NCBI RefSeq assembly: GCF_000611645.1
Contig: NW_014012465.1
Coordinates: forward strand, 5,295 to 15,434
Length of the DNA stretch: 10,140 bases
Source of the DNA: Monoraphidium neglectum
Lineage: Eukaryota > Chlorophyta > Chlorophyceae > Sphaeropleales > Selenastraceae
Direction of reading: 5' to 3'
The notes under the pieces are model-generated. The model was not told the DNA's origin. It was given only the letters and a program-made list of their open reading frames with translations, and made no database searches. The translations under genes were made by a program, and so were the position numbers. Numbering within the stretch: position 1 is the stretch's first letter; every line of letters starts with the position of its first letter. Positions 1-8,898 of this stretch are shown here, piece by piece.

Positions 1-926
1 CCCCCGCCGCCACTGTCGCCTCCCCCACCAGAAGCGCGGCCCGCAGCGCCAAGGCCAGCTGGGGCGCGCGGCCCTGCAGCGCGGCCGCCCAGGGTGGCAC
101 GTGGACCCCTTTGGCCTCCAGCCGCTCCCTGAGCTCCGCGGCCGGCCCACCCCCTGGGCCGCCCACGACGGTGGCGGGCAGCGGGCAGAGCGGCTTCTGG
201 AGGTCACCAGCGCCGGCTGCGTCGGGACCGCTGGCGCGCGCCACCCCTCCCACGTAGAGCTGCAAGGAAGCGGCGGCGTGCGGGTGTGAGCCGGGTGCGT
301 GATCAACCTTGAACAGGACCATGAACCACCTGTCGACCACCGCCCCCACACAGGAAGTACGTCCGTTTCTGTGTGTTGAGCCTTTGCTCACATATCTCAA
401 CCTTCGCCGGGGTGTCACCACCAGCCACGCAGCAGGCAGGCGTGGCCTTATCCGCTAACAAGCCCAACAGGCCGTGGCCCTGCCCAGCCCCAGCGCGCCC
501 CACACCTGCAGGAACTGTGCAGTGCCCAGGAAGCGGTCCACCTCCACCTGCGCCAGCCGCCCATATTCCTCCGCCAGCGCGTTGACCTTTGCAGTGGAAG
601 CGAAACCAGGGGGCTAATTGTGAGACGGACAAGTGGCGATTTGTCAAGGATGTGTGAGGCACACAAGTCTCTGTTAACATGTTGCATTGACTACCCGGCA
701 GCTCAGGGGTCAGCTGCGCAGCGCGCAACTGCAAAGCACCTCATGGAACTCGGCAGGCCAATCAGCGGCCGCTGATTTGAGTAGGCCCACGTGTCACGCG
801 CACCTGATCGACCACAGCGCCGTCTGATGACAGCCGCAGCCGCTCCGCCTCGGCCGCCTCGGCGCGCGCGTCACACACGGCCCACAGCGCATCCCGCAGC
901 TCCTCGCAGCGCAGCAGCAGCTCCCC
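1..926 (-). other. CPC1 conserved C-terminal SPEF2 segment (exons 13-15, incomplete)
   Basis: Exon 13 (926-804) encodes C-E-E-L-R-D-A-L-W-A-V-C-D. Exon 14 (586-506) encodes a 27-residue piece with A-Q-V-E-V-D-R-F-L-G-T. Exon 15 begins at 259 after the acceptor CCTTGCAG with L-Y-V-G-G-V and runs out of the window at base 1. These are all phase-0 exons. They correspond to the SPEF2 blocks around D-L-R-D-R-L-W-D-I-C-D and A-E-V-D-R-F, and are the best evidence that this is SPEF2/CPC1 and not another kinase-bearing axonemal protein. The end of exon 15 and any later exons, including the stop codon, are outside the window. Confidence 0.78.
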
Positions 927-3900
927 CTGCGGCACACAACACGCATGGCGTCAGCCTCTCAGCCCAGGCCACCGCGGCGTCATAACACACTTGCACCCCA
1001 AACAAATGCACGTGAAGAACGCAGGTGGCCAGGTCAGGCACAAACAGCCCCCAGCCAAGAGGAGCATGCCGGTTTGCTTGGAGGCAGCAGGCCACGCTGC
1101 CGCGCGGCCTATGCCCCCTGTCATCACAGCCCACCTGCGCCTCCTTGGTTGCCCTGATGTCCGCCTCCACCTCGTTGAATCGCGCCACAAAAGCCGCCAC
1201 CAGCGCCTGCCGCCCGTCCGGCCGCGCCAGGAACGCCCTGAACCCGCGGCACGCGGCCGCCACGTGCGCCAGCGCGAGCGCCCGCACCTCGCGCGCGCGC
1301 CCAAAGCTCTGGGCCAGCCCTTCCAGGTAGCTTCCCTCCAGCTGCCGCCACAGCGCGTCGGCCGCGACCGCCAACGCCGGCGGCACGTCCGTGGGCAGCG
1401 GCGGCAGGAGGGCGGCCGCGGCCGCGGGCGCTGCGGGTGTTGTCGAGGCTTCGGGTGGCGGCGCTGCCGATGCCTGGGGCGCGGGCGCCCCGACCCTGGC
1501 GTCTGCGGGCGGCAGCTCTGCCCCCGCCAACCATTTCTCCGCGTCGGCCGCGAGCGCCTCCGCCGCCGCCTGCGCGGCCTCGGCGCGCCGGGCCGCGTCG
1601 GCGGCGCCCTTGCTGGCGGCTTCGACCTCGTCAGCTGCGGGGACGGGGGCGCAGCGGCGGCAGCTGCACGTTTGGTGCAGCTGGGTCTGCGTTCGTGCCT
1701 GTGCTGCGGCAGGCAGTTGCTAAGAGCAGGTGATTGCAAGCGCATCATGCCGGGATGATCCCGGGGGGTGCGGCAAGTGCCGCAGCACTGCCGCCACTGC
1801 CGCTACGGTCGGCCTTCCTCCACGTACATCACAACTCGCACCCACGCCCAGCACTGACCCCAAGACGCACCTGAGCGCTTTGCGGCCGCCTCAGCCTCCC
1901 CCAGCACACGCGCGTCCCCAACCGCGACGCCGCACCGCCGCGCCGCGTCGCGCGCCGACGCCGCCGACACGCCGGCGCGCTCCGCGAAGCCGGCGGCGTC
2001 CGCGGCAGCCGCGCGGCAGGCCTGCGCGGTGGATGGCGAGCCCACGTTCTGGCCCAGAGCCTCGCGCTAGAGCCTCTTGGCAACAATCAGCGCTCTCCAC
2101 TCCTTGCACCACCCACCAATGCTCACCAGCCACCTGAAAACAGATCCCTCACGGGAGCAAGCGCACGCGTGCAGCCCCGCACCTTCAGCTGCTCCGCGCA
2201 CTTTGCGGCGGCCTGAGCCTTGACCACCTCTGCCGCCGCCGGGTCGGCGTTCTTGGGCCCCGCCAGCAGCGCCACGGCCTGCAGCTCCGCACGCTTGATG
2301 CCGAGGAGCTCCCGCGCCGCTGACTCAGCGTGCCCCTGAGCGGTGGCCGCAAACCCACGCGTCATATCGGCACTGGCCTCCGCGCCGCGCGCGTAGGCGG
2401 CCGCTGCGGCCGCGGCGGCCGCGGCCGCCTTGGCGCGCAGCACCGCGGCCGCGGCGTCCGACGCGGCGGCGGCCACGTCGTGGGCCGGCGCGGCGCCGTC
2501 GATCTGACGCAGCAGAGTGCCAAAGCGCCCCAGCCACGCCAACAGCGCGGCCTCCTCGGACGTGTGAGCGGCGAGGCGCGCCGCAACGCACGGGCGGGCT
2601 GCGGGGCCGGTCACTGCTGATGCCGCCACCACCCCCGCGGCCTCGGCCCCCGCTGTCGGCGCTTCGCCGCACGCGAATCCCGGGCTGCCGCTGTCGTCGG
2701 CAGACGCCACTACCAGGCGCTCTGTGAGGCCCGGCACGTTTGAGGGCGGCGGCGCATGCTCGAGGTGGTATACAGCACCTGCACACATGGGGTGAACAAG
2801 AAACGTCCCTGGAATCAGTGGTGGTCAGTGGTTGAAAGCTTGGAATTTCTGCCAGGTGAGGATCCTTGAACCACAACACGTGTTGTGGTGGATGCCTGCA
2901 GGGCTTTGGGGTCCACGACACCACCGAACGGCGGCGGCTACTCCATAACGCGCCAGTGCTACCCCGGGCCTGCATGGCAAGGCGTCCCGCCGCCTCAAAA
3001 CAGGCAGGCGTGGGCGACCTCCTGCGGACCCAGCAGCCCCAGCGCAACCGCGACTTCGCGCCTGGCGTCTACCAGCAGCTCAACTGCGGCAGCCCCAGCC
3101 CCAGCTGCGACTGACCGACCCGTCGCACCTGTCACGGGGTCGATGCGCCGCCCCAGCGCCCGCCCCGCCGCCGCCGCCTCGTCCCCGCAGCTCAGCAGCA
3201 CCGCCGCGTCCAGCCCCGACGCGAGCGGCCGCTCCAGCAGCGGCAGCGCGTCGCGCGGCGGCGGCGCGAGGAGCGACGCCGCGCCGGCCAGGGCGGCCTC
3301 TGAGGCCAGGTCCAGCCCAGTCAGCGCGCGCTCCAGCGCCGCCGCCTGCGCCGACGTCGAAGGGAACCCGTCGAGCACAAACCCGCGGCCCGGGCCGCCA
3401 GGGTGCGGCGCCGCCGGCTGCGACTGCTGTGGCGCGGCGCCCGAGGCGGACGCGCCGGCAGCACCGGTCTTGGGGGGCTTCGCGGCGCCGGCGCCCTTCC
3501 GGCCGCCGCTGATGCTGGCGCTGCCGTCGGAGGACGAGGGCGGGGCTGCGTCTACAGGTGGCGGCACCACATATGTCCGCGCCTCCTCGATCCCGATCAG
3601 CACTGCCTCCACCAACAGGTCGTCAGGCACGGCCCCGCCCGCCCGTAGCACCGCCGCCAGCCTGCGGCCCAGCGCGGCCTTTGCAGGGGGTGCTGGGTCG
3701 CTCGTGGCAGCGACGCCCCCCTGCTGCGCCGCGTGTGCACCTGCGGCGCTGCTGCCGTCCTGCCCATCGCCAGCGCCGCCGCAGTCGCCGCTCTGCTGTT
3801 GCCTGGGTGGCGCCTGCGCCTGGCGCTGTGCACTGTCCCAAGCCTCCGCTGCGGCGACCGCCTCGGAGACGAGCGCCTGCGGCGCGAGCAGCTTGAGCCC

Positions 3901-6900
3901 GTACTGCCGCGCCAGCGCCTGCGCCACCGTCGTCTTCCCGGCGTACGGCCCCCCCACAACCGCCAGCCGCAGCGGGTGGTCCAGCACCGGCAGCGGCCGC
4001 GGCCCGCCGGCAGCGGCGGCGGCCTCCCGCGCGCGCGCGTCCGACGCTGCCGCCGCCAGCGAGAACACCACTCGGCCCAGCCGCTCGGCCGCCTCCGCCT
4101 GGGGGCCCGTGGCATGCCGCCCGTCGCCGTCCGCGCCGGCAGCCGCGGTGCGCGCGTCCGGCGGCGGCGACAACGCACCCCCTGAGCCGCTCTCGCCGGC
4201 CGCCTGTGGCGGCGCCCAGTCGCCGCTCTGCTCCAGGTATTCCCCCACCTCCGCCTGATTCAGCACCTGCGCCGCCGCCGCTGTGGTCCCCGCCTCAACG
4301 CACTCCCCGCAGGCGAGCCCGCCGCCCACGGGCGGCACCAGCGGCGCCGCGAGCTCCTCGCCGCAGCCGGGGGTGCAATCAACGAAGAGCGCAACCCACT
4401 CGCGCCACTCCTTGCGGGGCACCGCCATGCCGCCCGTCGCGGCCCTGTAATCCACCACGCGCTCCGCCAAGCTCACCAGCCCCCGCACCGCGCCCGCACA
4501 CTCGGCGCGGCCCTCGGCGCGCGCCGCGGCGGCGTCGGCGGCGCGGGCGGCGGCGCGGGCGGAGACCTCTGCGCTGACCTCCTCGGCATGGCGCTCGCGC
4601 AGCGCGCTGCGGGGCGGCGCGGCGCGCGCGACGCGCAGCGATTGCACTGGATCCTTTGCTGGTGCGGTTGGCATGGGCGGCCCAAGAACACAGGGAAACC
4701 GGCCTCGCGACCCGAGCGGCGCCCACCACACAGGAGGGGGCGTGGCGTCTATCCGGGATCCCATCAGCACGTGCGTGCGTCGCCCTCTTGTTCCACCTGA
4801 GCATGCACCTGTTCGCCATCCCTGACGCCGCCTGCCCACCCGCGGCGCGCGCCCTGGCCGCAACCCCCTCAGACCCCCACCCCCACTAGGCAGGGCCCCC
4901 ACCTCGCCAGCTCAGCCTCCCGCGCCAGCGCCTCCCGCAGGTCGGCCTCCCGCCGCTCCGCGTACGCCGCCTCCCGCAGCAGCCGCCCCGCACGCATCGC
5001 CTCCTCCTCGCGCCGCAGCTGCCACAGGCGCGCCGCCAGCGCGGACTCCTCGGCGCTCTTTGCCGCCAGCAGGTCCAGCAGGGCGTCGCCCTCGGCGCGC
5101 TCCTCCGCGGCGGCGCGGGCGGCCTGCTGCTCCACCACCAGGCGGCGGCGGCGGACCTGGCGGGGTCCAGGCAGGGGCAGGGCGGGCGGGTGAAGGCGGC
5201 CGAGCAGGGCCTGAATGAGCGCTGTCCCATCTATGTTTAGGCACATGAGACTCTTACCTGAAGCCAATGTCTTTCCCGCCGTGCTGCGATATGAGGCCCT
5301 CTGCCTAAGAGCACCCCTCCTCTGCAGACCCCATGTTGGCACACAGAGGGCGTCCCTCCCTCCCGCCCGCCGCCACGCCGCGGCCGCCGCACCTCGCGCT
5401 CCCTTCGCGCCGCTGCCTCGTCGCGGCGCCGCGCCTTGATGGTCTCCAGGTAGGCCGCGCCCCCCTCAGCCAGCTCACGCGTCGCAGGCGCCAGCGCCCG
5501 CAGCCGTCCCAGCGTCGCCACTGGACCCTCCTGCTGCGCGCCAGGCGCAGCGGCGCCCCCAACGCCGGCGCCCTCGTCGCCGCCGGCCGCGCCGACGCGC
5601 TTGAGGGTCAGCTCGAATGCGTCGATGCCAGACGCCACCTCGCGGGCTGCCGCCGCGCGCTGGTCTAGTCCACGCAGGCGCGCGCCCTGCGCCAGCGCCG
5701 CCTCCACCCGCAGCTGCTCGCGCTCGCTGTCCTCCTGTAGGCGGCAGTCCGTTCAGTGTTAGGGGCTGTGGTTGGGGGCGCAACAGTCGCGGGTGGCTCT
5801 TCCCCCCTCCCCTTCGATCCTACCCTCAGCGCTTGGACCACATCATGACAGACCCAGCCGCGTGAACGCGTCGCCCGAGGGTGGCAATAACACCAGCAGC
5901 CAATGGCTATCGCACCAAACCGCTGCTCCTACCATCCCAGCGTGCGGCTGCCAGCCCTGAGCCCTGCTCACCGCAAATCCGCTCTCCCCCATGTGCTCAC
6001 TCCCCCACACACACCTTGCGCTTGAGCAGCGCCTCGTGCACCGCCGCATCCCGCTCTAGCCGGGCCCCGCGCTCCCGGCTGTTGGCGGCCATGGTGCCGC
6101 GCAGGCGGTCGCGGCCGGCCGCGTGGCGCGCGACGCGCTCGGCGCGCCCCTCCAGCAGTGCCGCCGCGGCGTCGGCCTCGTGGCGTGCGCCCTCTGCGTG
6201 CAGCAGGCGCGACACGTCAGGCCTCAGAGCGCGGTGCCAGCTGGTGCCGTGAGTGGCTGTGTTTGCTAAGGTCAAGCAGTACGCTCATCCAACGGAAAGA
6301 CGTGCCACGCGCAAGCCCAACGCGCGGGCGCGTCGCCCGCACACCGTCGTAAAACGGCTTGAGGTGGGCCGCCTCCATCAGCTGGTTGGGGTTGGCGGCG
6401 CGCTTCCTCATCACCTCCTCAAACACCCTGCGGCGCAGCGCGGCGGCGGGCGCGAGAGTGGTCGGATGGCGCCGTCACCAGCGGTGACATGCACCTGGAA
6501 ACGTCGCTGCCGCCAGACCAACGGCGGCTGCCTCGTCACCCTATCTGCAGGATTATGCTCTGTAGATCTCCTCCCCGCGTGACCGACCTGGTGCTAGCGG
6601 CGTCGTACGCGGCCTTGGCAGTGCTGTAGTGCTGCGCCTCAAGCAGGCCGGCCGTCGGCGCCTGGCGCACGCCAAACTGGCGCAGGGTGCGGCCGGAGTG
6701 GTCGAGCGCCTGCGCATGTGTGCGGTTCGTTGAGGGGCGCATGCATGGTTGTGCCGCACGCATCTCGTATTGCGGCCCCATCTGCCGCCTTTAGCTTTAT
6801 CAGCCTGACAAGTACTTGGCCCCTAAGTGACCCTCTCCCACACGCCCCGCACATGAAGTGCAGCTGCCCTAGGGCAGTCAGCCCCCTGTTGTTGCGGGGC

Positions 6901-7612
6901 GCACGCGCCCTCCATCCCCCGGCGCCCCCCCCCTCACCCCCGCACCCTTGCATTGGTCACCATGCCGTCCAGCGCCGCCTTGACTGCTGCAAGGAGCCTG
7001 GCTGCCAGGCCGGGCTCGCCGCGCATCAGGCCCTGGGCCGTGCGGCTGTCATACTGGACGCCCAGCCGGTTGAAGGTTGGCTGCATCGGTGCAACGCCGG
7101 GGGTGGGAGTGGCGCAAGTGCTGTAGGCAGGATGCCTGCCGGCCCGCCGGGCGGCCGGCAGGGACTTTGAAGTGCAGCAATACTGTGGTGTTATGCTACG
7201 TTTGAACAGTCATAAACTCATTTGCTCAAAATCTCTAAAAGCAATGGCTGAGCGGCAGAGGAGCGGGTGGGCGCGTGGGCGCGCGGGCGCTGCACCTGGC
7301 TGCCGCGCAGGCGTACCTGGAGGCGCGTGTGGTTGGCGAGGCAGGCATCGGGCTTGCCCTTGTTCACAAACGCCCCAAAATCAGGCTGCAGGCCCAAGGA
7401 GTCGAACAACTGACCAAATAGGTAGCCAGACGCAAAGTCCTGCGTCCACATTCGGGGGGGCATGGAGAGTGTGACTGCAGAATGTGCATACAGGCTCCTT
7501 CCTGCCGCAGTCACCGCGTGCGTTGGAAGCGCTGCCAAGCGCGCCTTGCCTGCTCAAGGTCGGCGGCCGCGATGCCGCCCTTCTCCTGCAGCCACTCTTG
7601 GAGTGCCTGCAT
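1..7612 (-). CDS. CPC1: CPC1/SPEF2 (KPL2)-like ciliary central apparatus protein, 15 exons, 3' end cut by window
   Basis: This is a central-pair projection protein of motile cilia, the algal CPC1 and animal SPEF2 family; in Chlamydomonas CPC1 belongs to the C1b projection. My exon model, read 5' to 3' on the minus strand, is 7612-7550, 7474-7317, 7080-6961, 6709-6588, 6427-6345, 6256-6015, 5734-5393, 5156-4903, 4606-3129, 2778-2183, 2048-1871, 1634-1135, 926-804, 586-506 and 259-1. Every junction keeps frame with GT..AG borders except the first. The order matches SPEF2 as I recall it: CH-like domain (about residues 1-113), charged coiled coil (about 160-520), adenylate-kinase-like domain (about 670-980), Ala-rich helices, then the motif with E-L-R-D-A-L-W and E-V-D-R-F. 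About 1,533 codons are present, against roughly 1,800-1,900 for full family members, so the C-terminus is missing. The start is the first ATG after an in-frame TAG (7636-7634). Identification rests on remembered family similarity, not on a search. Confidence 0.87.
1135..2690 (-). other. CPC1 Ala-rich helical region and Pro/Ala linker (exons 10-12)
   Basis: After the kinase LID, exons 2778-2183, 2048-1871 and 1634-1135 encode a long Ala-dominated region. It includes eleven consecutive Ala residues near 2435-2403 and a Pro/Ala/Thr linker at about 1510-1385. It then becomes more ordered, with L-W-R-Q-L-E-G-S-Y-L-E-G-L and F-N-E-V-E-A-D-I-R near the exon 12 end, the latter resembling the segment just before the conserved SPEF2 C-terminal block. 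The first part of exon 11 is ambiguous: acceptors ending at 2049 and at 2022 are both in phase 0 and differ by nine codons. No catalytic motif is seen. I infer a flexible spacer followed by a helical interaction segment. Confidence 0.65.
2396..2456 (-). repeat. GCGGCCGC-rich tract coding a run of eleven Ala
   Basis: The DNA alternates GCG and GCC codons and contains several overlapping GCGGCCGC palindromes (NotI-type sites). It encodes eleven uninterrupted Ala in exon 10 of the CPC1-like gene, flanked by R-A-K and Y-A-R. Mixed codon use suggests an old, stable tract and not recent slippage of one codon. Confidence 0.8.
2779..3128 (-). other. CPC1 intron 9 (350 bases), carries a perfect palindrome
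   Basis: The donor is ACAG|GTGCGA (after 3129) and the acceptor is TGTGCAG (ending 2779). The intron separates the two halves of the kinase LID motif. Its first 130 bases or so remain open in the upstream reading frame and could be misannotated as coding. The Y-H motif beyond the acceptor shows the splice is real. The middle contains a 20-bp palindrome, listed separately. Confidence 0.8.
2870..2889. repeat. 20-bp perfect palindrome with CACGTG core
   Basis: The bases ACCACAACAC are followed directly by their exact reverse complement, with no spacer. The centre is ACACGTGT, containing the CACGTG E-box/G-box hexamer. It sits inside an intron of the minus-strand CPC1-like gene, in a locally less GC-rich stretch. 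As RNA it could not form a normal hairpin with a loop unless the centre opens. As DNA it has the symmetry of a dimeric bHLH/bZIP-type binding site. Function unknown. Confidence 0.6.
4465..6709 (-). other. CPC1 coiled-coil region (exons 4-8 and start of exon 9)
   Basis: Exons 6709-6588, 6427-6345, 6256-6015, 5734-5393, 5156-4903 and the first part of 4606-3129 encode a continuous Glu/Arg/Ala-rich segment, about residues 114-510. It lacks helix breakers over long stretches and has heptad-like spacing, as expected of a coiled coil. A block starting R-E-R-E-V-R-R-R-R-L spans the exon 7/8 junction and corresponds to the basic R-R-R-R-L block of animal SPEF2; R-E-A-E-L-A at the exon 8 end fits its R-E-A-A-L-A. 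The segment closes with V-V-D-Y-R and W-R-E-W-V-A-L-F, matching the family's V-A-D-Y-R and D-W-K-E-L-F-F. Donor phases are 2, 1, 0, 0 and 2, and each is satisfied by the chosen acceptor. Expected role: elongated scaffold within the central-pair projection. Confidence 0.78.
6961..7612 (-). other. CPC1 N-terminal CH-like domain (exons 1-3)
   Basis: Exon 1 (7612-7550) gives M-Q-A-L-Q-E-W-L-Q-E. Exon 2 (7474-7317) gives D-F-A-S-G-Y-L-F-G-Q-L-F, and exon 3 (7080-6961) gives P-T-F-N-R-L-G-V-Q-Y-D. This is the calponin-homology-like (CH_2/DUF1042) fold at the start of SPEF2, SPEF1 and relatives. The family uses it for microtubule-linked functions in the axoneme. The spacing from the first Trp to the S-G-Y motif, and the L-G-V-Q-Y/F block, agree with animal SPEF2. 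Exons 2 and 3 join in phase 0 at a clean CAG|GTACGC donor and a GCAG acceptor. The exon 1/2 join is not resolved: the only good acceptor (ending at 7475) requires a phase-1 donor, while the likely donor, CAG|GCAAGG at 7550/7549, is a non-canonical GC donor in phase 0. Confidence 0.8.
7135..7162. repeat. GC-rich inverted repeat (10-bp arms, 8-base spacer) in CPC1 intron 2
   Basis: CCTGCCGGCC (7135-7144) and GGCCGGCAGG (7153-7162) are exact reverse complements around an 8-base spacer. The repeat lies about 55 bases upstream of the exon 3 acceptor (7081) in the transcript direction. It would fold into a very stable stem in the pre-mRNA. It may be chance in GC-rich sequence. Confidence 0.5.
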
Positions 7613-7988
7613 GCCGCTCAACGCGAGGCGCCGCTAGCGTCGAGTTGGACCGGCGGTCAAGGCGTGCTTTGCTGCATCAGATCAGGCGCGCGGCATGTCC
7701 AGAGAAGGGCCAGCCAGACGGCGTCGTTATTTCGTGCGCCTTTTTTCTTCCTGGTGTCCTTTTGGCGTGACTGTGGCGATGGCATATGCGCGAGCCCGTG
7801 TTGCTGCGTCTACATATGTCTGACACATAGGGCTAATAAGCCATGTGAACCTTCATAATATGTCTCATCCATGATTAATGATTGCGACGCTCTTCTGAAG
7901 CACTTGCTTTGCTACACCTGACAACTGCAGATCAGGCATCGCCGCGCAAGCCGCAAAAGGGTGTGTATGTCTTGAGCCATTGGCAAAA
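7613..7988. promoter_or_regulatory. Divergent intergenic region, probable bidirectional promoter and 5' UTRs
   Basis: About 376 bases separate the start codon of the minus-strand CPC1-like gene from that of the plus-strand ISN1-like gene. From about 7735 to 7970 the composition turns clearly more A/T-rich, with a T-run near 7741 and an A/T-rich patch around 7850-7885, while the flanking coding exons are heavily G/C. No long open frame with coding-like composition is present. I see no certain TATA box and no convincing RFX X-box. Transcription start sites cannot be placed from sequence alone. The call rests on gene orientation and composition. Confidence 0.55.
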
Positions 7989-8430
7989 ATGTTTCCTGGA
8001 CTGGACGCCCGGCGGTTCAAGGGTCTTGACGGGAGGACGCCACACACCGGCAGCGTGATGAGGTTCCAATCAGCCAGCATCGGCCACCATTCTGTGTCAG
8101 TGGGTTCAGCCAATCAAGCTCGTCGCATGCGCGCGCGCGTCGCGGCGCTGGAGCGGCCGGCAAGCGGCAGCAACGGAACAGGGGTGGCCGGCGCAGTGCC
8201 AGTCAGCACAAGCGACGGCGCCGTCGCTGGCGCCGCCGGCCCCCAAGCGCAGCCGACCATCGTCGCGCACGGCCGCGCGGAGAGCGCCACGCCCGGCGCG
8301 ACGCCTTTCCAGACGCCCGGCAGCTCTGCAATGGCGACCCCAGTAGGCGGCTCGCCCGCTACGTCTGCTGTGTCTGTGTCCCCCGCATCCACCGGCTCTG
8401 CCCTGGACCTGGGGGAGGCCGCCGGCTACT
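7989..8430 (+). other. Low-complexity N-terminal extension of the ISN1-like protein
   Basis: The first 145 or so codons precede the part resembling the nucleotidase. Residues 1-47 are Arg/Ser-containing with few acidic residues (M-F-P-G-L-D-A-R-R-F), which could fit an organellar transit peptide, though I cannot show it. Residues 50-140 are Gly/Ala/Ser/Thr/Pro-rich with no visible domain. Third-position G/C is visibly lower before about 8125 than after it, so the first 46 codons may be 5' UTR, with translation starting at the ATG at 8128. Confidence 0.45.
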
Positions 8431-8851
8431 GGGAGCTGCTGCTGCACCCCGACACCGAGGCCAGCATCCCGCGCGCCAAGAGCGCCTCGGACGCCAGCCT
8501 GCTGCGGCGCAAGGGCCACCTCAAGGAGCAGGTGCGGCGCCGGCGCGACACCAAGGGGGTGAACTCGCCCCAGTGCGGCGCACCCGGCCTCGCGTCCCCG
8601 TCGAGCCGCTGCTGCGTCAGCAGATCGATACTGCGTTCCACCTTGTTGCCATGTCCCCCGTTGCCCGGGAGTGGCTGCCGTTGGCGGTGGCGGCGGCGGC
8701 TCCTGCGTGTGTCGAAGAGTTGGACAAGCGGGTCGCATACCTCTCTTGTGTGCGCTGTTCCAGGACCGGCTGATCGAGTACATCCGCCAAATGCACGAGA
8801 CACACACGTGCGAGGAGGCCATGTACAAGACAGAGCGGTGGATTGCGGTGC

Positions 8852-8898
<47 letters not shown>

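Larger units (their letters stand above)
2700..3985 (-). other. CPC1 adenylate-kinase-like domain (exons 9-10)
   Basis: The segment opens with a Walker A loop, G-G-P-Y-A-G-K-T-T (3954-3928, about residue 680). A block with V-P-D-D-L-L-V follows, as in the NMP-binding side of adenylate kinases, and then G-F-V-L-D-G-F-P-S-T (about 3385-3355). Near residue 950 comes the LID-type motif R-R-I-D-P-V-T-G, which continues across a phase-1 intron (3128-2779) into A-V-Y-H-L-E-H-A-P-P-P. That corresponds to the H-P-x-S-G-R-x-Y-H-x-x-F-N-P-P pattern of true kinases. The usual arginine of D-G-F-P-R-T is Ser here. The S-T-G-D-L-L-R motif is replaced by A-P-Q-A-L-V, and two low-complexity inserts interrupt the fold. 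ATP binding seems possible; normal AMP phosphorylation is doubtful. Confidence 0.8.

Noticed and set aside
1750..1764. Small imperfect palindrome CCGGGA-TGA-TCCCGG
   Set aside because: It has six-bp arms only, inside an intron, and is expected by chance in this composition.
2885..4258. 457-codon open frame on the plus strand
   Set aside because: It is a mirror of CPC1 exon 9 on the other strand, composed almost only of Ala, Pro, Ser and Arg, whereas the minus-strand frame encodes the P-loop and kinase motifs.
7130..7165. Possible rho-independent terminator-like hairpin
   Set aside because: It has no following T-run in either direction, lies inside an intron, and the genome is eukaryotic.
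1635..7316. Three CPC1 introns (7316-7081, 5392-5157, 1870-1635) all measure 236 bases in my model
   Set aside because: I see no sequence similarity between them, so the equal length is taken as coincidence and not as a sign of inserted intron-like elements.
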